Part shown: piece by piece, positions 45,806-49,373 of the stretch | Layout of the letters: each line of letters opens with the position of its first letter | How positions within the stretch are numbered: the first letter of the stretch is position 1 | Origin: Truepera sp. bin119 | GTDB taxonomy: Bacteria > Deinococcota > Deinococci > Deinococcales > Trueperaceae | Reading direction: 5' to 3' | Assembly: GCA_002239005.1 (NCBI GenBank) | Contig: MPNL01000023.1 | Coordinates: 1-49,373, forward strand | Length of the DNA stretch: 49,373 nucleotides | Notes under the pieces: generated by a model | Database searches by the model: none | What the model saw: the letters and a program-made list of their open reading frames with translations, nothing else | Told to the model about the DNA's origin: nothing | Program-made: the position numbers and the translations under genes

Positions 45806-46105
45806 CAACCGTCACATTTACATTAGTACAAGTACCCTCACACAACATTCTCTCGGGCAACGTCCACTTGGGTCAGGATGTGTTGGAGGGTGAATATGGG
45901 CTAGATAACGAGATAAGCGATAAACAGGATGATCACAACGATATAGAGCGACCCTTGCGAGGCCCGCCACGATCTTAAAGGGCATCTGATTAGCCACCAG
46001 GCGACTCTAAAGGGTAGTGTGATTAGCCACCACAATATCTCCACCTAATCCCCTTGGTTCCGGTCACAACCTAGTAAGACTGGTGGCCCGAACCAACCAG
46101 GAGAA
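45806..46105. other. AT-richer intergenic stretch with a 33-bp tandem repeat
   Basis: No gene is seen. TAAAGGG followed by TGATTAGCCACCA occurs twice with a period of 33 bp (TGATTAGCCACCA at 45987-45999 and 46020-46032). Composition is clearly lower in GC than in the enzyme clusters. The repeats could be binding sites or residual IS ends. Confidence 0.5.
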
Positions 46106-47266
46106 CTACTCTCCGGTGCCGACACCGAACTTCACAATCTTGTCCCATCCCTGATCATTGTCGGCAGGAACAACATACTCGAAGAATCCGATGGTGCGGT
46201 CGGAGGGAGTTCCATCCGTCCCTGCATAGGTGATCTCACCGGAGACGCCGGGGAACCCCACTAGCGCAGCGAGTTGATCGCGAATGTCAGCAGCCGAAGC
46301 CATATCGCCAGCCCGGTCTATCACCTCAACGATTACATTGAGACTGTCAGCGCCCGCCAGGGTGAAACCGTTGAAATCCGCTGCATCTGGGAAGATGGTC
46401 TCGAAGAACGCCCTGAAATCCCGGGCACGCTTGGCTGTCTCGCCACTGAGGATTTCGGGTCCGGCGTAGCCTGTGAACAGGTAGCCGTTGAACGCCTCTC
46501 CGCCTGCAACTGGGCATTGAGAGTCATCACTGGCGGCGGAGCCAAATATCTGCCCCTCGATGCCCGCATCTTTGAGTTGAGGGACGAGTATGGCACCCTC
46601 GGCACAGAAGCCGGAGAAGTAAATGATATCTGCTTGAGTCCCAAAGATGTCATTGATCTGCGCGTTAAAGTCCATAGTGTTGGCCACGTAGTCGACCACC
46701 ACAGACTCACCGCCAAGGGCTGCGAATGCCTCAACGAAGAAACCCGCAAGACCGAAACTATAGTCGTCGTCTTGCTGTCGGAAAACGATAGCGCTACCGG
46801 CACCGAGATCATTCACGACGTGGCGCGCTGTGACCTTGGCCTGGAAGTCATCGGTGTAGGCCACACGGAAGATGTAATCTCCGATCTGGGTCGTCGCCGG
46901 GTTGGTCGAGCTGGTCGAGATCATGACGATCCCGGCATCTTGCAACACCCCGGCGGCAGGGATCGACATACTGGTACTGATAGCCCCGAGAACAGCGACT
47001 ACCCCCTCATCCACGAATCGGTGAGCGCAACCGATCGAACCTTCCACAGTGGTAGCGTTGTCACAGATCGAGAGCGTGATAGAAGTACGGATTCTCGCTC
47101 CGCTCGGATCGGCTTCGAGTTGCGCCAGGGCTGCTTCGATTCCCTGCAATGTTGGAATCCCGATCCCGGCAAAGCGTCCAGAAAGCTCCAGGTTGACCCC
47201 TACTGTTACCTGCGCCATTGCAGCGCTGAAGAGAGCGAGCACGAGGGTGGCAAGAAGCCTTTTCAT
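46106..47266 (-). CDS. LivJ-type branched-chain amino acid/amide ABC transporter substrate-binding protein
   Basis: A 386-residue periplasmic binding protein of type I fold. Signal peptide RLLATLVLALFSAAMAQ is cleaved after AMA; the mature protein opens VTVGVNLELSGRFAGIGIPT and contains VAVLGAISTSMSIPAAGVLQ, IFRVAYTDDFQAKVTARHVV and ADIIYFSGFCAEGAILVPQL, all family landmarks. Ligands include leucine, urea and short amides. ATG 47266 has AGGAGG 5 nt upstream on the minus strand. No permease or ATPase genes adjoin it, so it is an orphan that must share membrane components encoded elsewhere. An IS remnant begins about 20-40 bp upstream, where its promoter would be expected. Confidence 0.9.
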   Translation of the reverse strand: MKRLLATLVLALFSAAMAQVTVGVNLELSGRFAGIGIPTLQGIEAALAQLEADPSGARIRTSITLSICDNATTVEGSIGCAHRFVDEGVVAVLGAISTSMSIPAAGVLQDAGIVMISTSSTNPATTQIGDYIFRVAYTDDFQAKVTARHVVNDLGAGSAIVFRQQDDDYSFGLAGFFVEAFAALGGESVVVDYVANTMDFNAQINDIFGTQADIIYFSGFCAEGAILVPQLKDAGIEGQIFGSAASDDSQCPVAGGEAFNGYLFTGYAGPEILSGETAKRARDFRAFFETIFPDAADFNGFTLAGADSLNVIVEVIDRAGDMASAADIRDQLAALVGFPGVSGEITYAGTDGTPSDRTIGFFEYVVPADNDQGWDKIVKFGVGTGE

Positions 47267-47304
47267 CTGAACCTCCTCAAGCAACAAGTCTAACCTCCTT
47301 GCTC

Positions 47305-47668
47305 TGTTCACTGTCGGCCTGCAAGCTGGTGCTGGTCAACTGTTGGACCCGCTGGTCGTGGAAGCCCAAGGACGGATTCGCTGGATCGGCAATAGTGATG
47401 GCCTTGCCCTCACCGATCTTGCTGTTCCACAAAGGGGTGTTCTTACGTTCGCTGAACTCGCTCTGGCAACTCCGGCAGCGTATCCAGCGAATCCGTCCTT
47501 CGTATAACGGATCTGGTCCGGTCCGTAGGTCTTGCGGGTCCAGCGAACCCGTCCTTCTAGACTTGCTAGGGGAGGTCGGTCTGTATTTTCCATCCGGTGC
47601 AGGATGCACCAGGACTGGCCTCCCCCCTTTGGGGGGCAGAGATAATCTCACACTACGACCCAAAACCC
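47305..47668 (-). mobile_element. IS1-like element fragment (copy B)
   Basis: The right end, GATAATCTCACACTACGACC (47641-47660), matches that of copy A at 23337-23357, and about 230 bp of the interior agree closely. On the minus strand it encodes RIRWIRCRSCQSEFSERKNT, then PLWNSKIGEGKAITI, and, after a 20-bp module copy (47368-47387), FHDQRVQQLTSTSLQAD. The segment between KAITI and FHDQR, which in copy A contains RLTGITPEA, is missing and replaced by the module. The left end and the transposase C-terminus are absent. It lies directly upstream of the LivJ-type gene. Confidence 0.68.
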
Positions 47669-47884
47669 TGCAGCCTAGCTGAACTGCGAAAACGTGACGA
47701 GGCCAAGGCCCCCAAGCGCCAGTGGGGGTGAGTGGTAGGATAGGGGGGTACGTTACGATGTCCTGGCCACCGTCTCTCGGCCTATAGGCGGTGGCAATTT
47801 TCTTGCCCTATTCCCCACCCAACTGACTGAGCTGGCACTTACATCCAAATAGGGCTTGCAATCTGCGGAAAAAGGTTCACAATA
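47669..47884. other. Intergenic stretch with a possible gene tail and a hairpin
   Basis: The plus-strand frame ending at TGA 47729-47731 reads LAELRKRDEAKAPKRQWG, which looks like a natural protein C-terminus, but its upstream part is cut by the IS fragment. A hairpin with a T-rich tail follows at 47766-47804. The rest has no recognised feature. Confidence 0.4.
47766..47804 (+). terminator. Terminator-like hairpin
   Basis: GCCACCG (47766-47772) pairs with CGGTGGC (47789-47795), followed by AATTTTCTT. The loop contains the palindrome GCCTATAGGC, so an alternative smaller stem is possible. It would end a plus-strand transcript whose gene now survives only as the tail at 47675-47731. Confidence 0.45.
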
Positions 47885-49225
47885 ATGAGCGTGAAGGCAG
47901 CGCGGCCGCGGCTGTGGGCCCGCAATCTGTTCGCGGGATGGTGGGTTCTAGGTGCCGCAGTTGCGGTGCAGGTCCTCCCCGCCAGCTTCCTGATGCACTC
48001 CTACAGCGCCTACGCGGTGGTGATGCAGCTCGAGTTCGGCTGGAGCATCACCGTCTTCGCCACCGCCTTCGCTGCACAACAGGTGATCTTCGGCCTCCTC
48101 GGACCCTTCCAGGGATGGCTGCTGCTGCGTGTCGGCTCGCAGCAGCTGATCCGCGTCGGACTCGTCATCTTCGCCCTCGGACTAGCGCTACTCAGCCAGG
48201 TCCGTGACCTCCCACTCTTCTATCTCGCCCTCCTTATCACCTCCTGCGGTGGCAGCCTGGCCGGCTTCCTGACACTCAACGCCGCGGTGGTGAACTGGTT
48301 TATCCGCCACCGCTCCCTGGCCCTAGCCATGATCCAGATCGGTGTAAGTGTGGGCGGATTGATTGCGCCAGCGATCGCCTGGTCGCTGACGACCCAGGGC
48401 TGGCGATTCACAGCGCTTGCCAGCGCCGTGCTAGCACTGCTGGTCGGCCTCCCCCTGACCATACTGATCCGCGACCGCCCAGAGGACCTGGGCTTGGTAC
48501 CAGACGGCACCCCCATCGCTGCGAAGCGACCGAGTACTCGCCGCCGACACCTTCGGGCACCGGTAGAGGTGGAGTTCGATGCCCGCGAGGCACTTCGCAC
48601 CCGCGCCTTCTGGTTCCTCTCTCTGGGGCAGATGCTGTCGCTCACCGTAGTATCGGCAGTCTTAGCCCATCTGGTACTGTACCTAAGCGAGGAAGCGAAC
48701 TTCACACTTGCCCTGGCAGCTACCATGGTGATGGTAATTACGGCTTCAACCATAGCCGGACAGCTAGCAAGTGGCTTCCTGGGCGACAGCTTGAGCCTCA
48801 GCAAGCGCACCATCGCCGCCCTGGCGATGTTTGGCCACGCAGGCGCGCTGCTCATGCTCGCCACAGCTGCGGCCCTGCCCTGGGTGGTCGCCTTCGCGGT
48901 GGTACACGGCCTCTCTTCGGGCTTGCGGGGACCCGCCCTAGAGGCCTTGCGAGCCGACTACTTCGGTCGCCGCTCGTTTGCACAGATCCTCGGGTTCGCC
49001 AGTCCACTAATTACTATCGGTGCGATCGCCGGGCCGCTCATCGTGGGCTTCTTCGCAGATAGCCTGGGGAGCTTCAAGCCGGGGTTCGCAGCGGTGGCGG
49101 GACTGGCGCTACTAGGTTCGGTGTTCTTTATGTTGGCCCAGCCCCCGGTCAAGCGTTCACGGCCCAGTGGCCTTAGGTCTAGACGCGCTGCTGGATGCCG
49201 GGGCAAACGTGACCACTCGAAGTAG
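47885..49225 (+). CDS. MFS transporter, monocarboxylate/oxalate-formate antiporter-like
   Basis: A 446-residue, 12-segment major facilitator. After a basic N-terminus the first segment reads WWVLGAAVAVQVLPASFLMH, followed by YSAYAVVMQLEFGWSITVFA, the layout of the oxalate/formate antiporter and MCT-like group; GWRFTALASAVLALLVGLPLT and RDRPEDLGLVPDG mark the end of the N-terminal half and the central loop, and GFLGDSLSLSKRTIAALAMF is the second-half copy of the MFS loop motif. Substrates are probably organic anions. ATG 47885 has a weak AAAAAGG upstream. The gene stands alone and the C-terminus is a basic tail. Confidence 0.87.
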   Translation: MSVKAARPRLWARNLFAGWWVLGAAVAVQVLPASFLMHSYSAYAVVMQLEFGWSITVFATAFAAQQVIFGLLGPFQGWLLLRVGSQQLIRVGLVIFALGLALLSQVRDLPLFYLALLITSCGGSLAGFLTLNAAVVNWFIRHRSLALAMIQIGVSVGGLIAPAIAWSLTTQGWRFTALASAVLALLVGLPLTILIRDRPEDLGLVPDGTPIAAKRPSTRRRHLRAPVEVEFDAREALRTRAFWFLSLGQMLSLTVVSAVLAHLVLYLSEEANFTLALAATMVMVITASTIAGQLASGFLGDSLSLSKRTIAALAMFGHAGALLMLATAAALPWVVAFAVVHGLSSGLRGPALEALRADYFGRRSFAQILGFASPLITIGAIAGPLIVGFFADSLGSFKPGFAAVAGLALLGSVFFMLAQPPVKRSRPSGLRSRRAAGCRGKRDHSK

Positions 49226-49373
49226 CGAGATTGAGTCGTTCTTTTTGGGGATTATATATTAGGGTTGACGGTCCAAACGCAGCATCTAGCGGCTCAGCTA
49301 GGTAGCCGATTCGTCAGCGCTTTGGGGTCGGCTTGGCTTTGGCTCCCTTGTCGGGCCGGTACCTCAAGATGGC
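49226..49373. other. Right edge of the window, nothing recognised
   Basis: TTGACG near 49264 could be a -35 box but no matching -10 box follows. No ORF or repeat is recognised in these 148 bases. Confidence 0.4.

Noticed and set aside
46274-47293. A 339-codon plus-strand ORF opposite the LivJ-type gene
   Set aside because: The minus strand encodes a clear binding protein with signal peptide and ribosome-binding site; the plus frame has no family features.

Overview
The window looks like part of a Deinococcota (Deinococcus-Thermus) chromosome, perhaps a Trueperaceae-type lineage. The best evidence is the rRNA locus: 23S, 5S and tRNA-Gly(GCC) stand together with no 16S gene upstream, the arrangement known from Thermus and relatives. 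High GC, frequent GTG/TTG starts and several starts placed 6-7 nt after a TANNNT -10 box (leaderless mRNAs) agree. The family-level placement is inference.

Layout. 1-8256: a decayed tyrosine recombinase, bioY, a SAM methyltransferase, a non-coding ~330 bp element bounded by 15-bp inverted repeats and followed by a terminator, a membrane-linked Fe-S oxidoreductase, a Sco/SenC copper protein, and a minus-strand sugar-isomerase/Gfo-Idh pair. 8300-13956: an APC permease fused to stress-protein domains, a Crp-family regulator, a small secreted protein, an odd tRNA, a DegT/DnrJ aminotransferase and a glycosidase remnant. 14052-17636: a fused 5-oxoprolinase/hydantoinase. 18151-21654: rRNA promoter, 23S, 5S, tRNA-Gly. 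21790-23370: IS debris and a dispersed ~20-bp repeat. 23556-34633: a long plus-strand catabolic cluster. 35248-43937: a Gfo/Idh gene, then thiolase-like, acyl-CoA synthetase, DUF35 and OPA-type MFS genes, and a convergent kinase/PLP-enzyme operon. 44000-47884: a small membrane protein, IS1595, IS3 and IS1-like remnants, and an orphan LivJ-type binding protein. 47885-49225: an MFS transporter.

How the genes fit together. The 23.5-34.6 kb cluster reads as uptake and breakdown of a peptide- or opine-like nitrogen compound: binding protein, two permeases (no ATPase nearby), an M24 peptidase-like enzyme, an enolase-superfamily enzyme, a DapA-family lyase/aldolase, a 2-hydroxyacid dehydrogenase, and a four-part FAD/2Fe-2S dehydrogenase resembling opine oxidase or D-hydroxyproline dehydrogenase. 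The 36.9-41.5 kb genes pair a thiolase-fold protein that has lost its catalytic Cys and His with a DUF35 partner and an acyl-CoA synthetase, which suggests a retro-aldolase. The 41.6-43.9 kb operon pairs an APH-fold kinase with a phospho-lyase-like class III PLP enzyme behind a leaderless 27-codon ORF, the logic of hydroxylysine or phosphoethanolamine breakdown.

Integrase, glycosidase, alcohol-dehydrogenase-like and transposase genes are all decayed, so this is a turnover-rich part of the genome.
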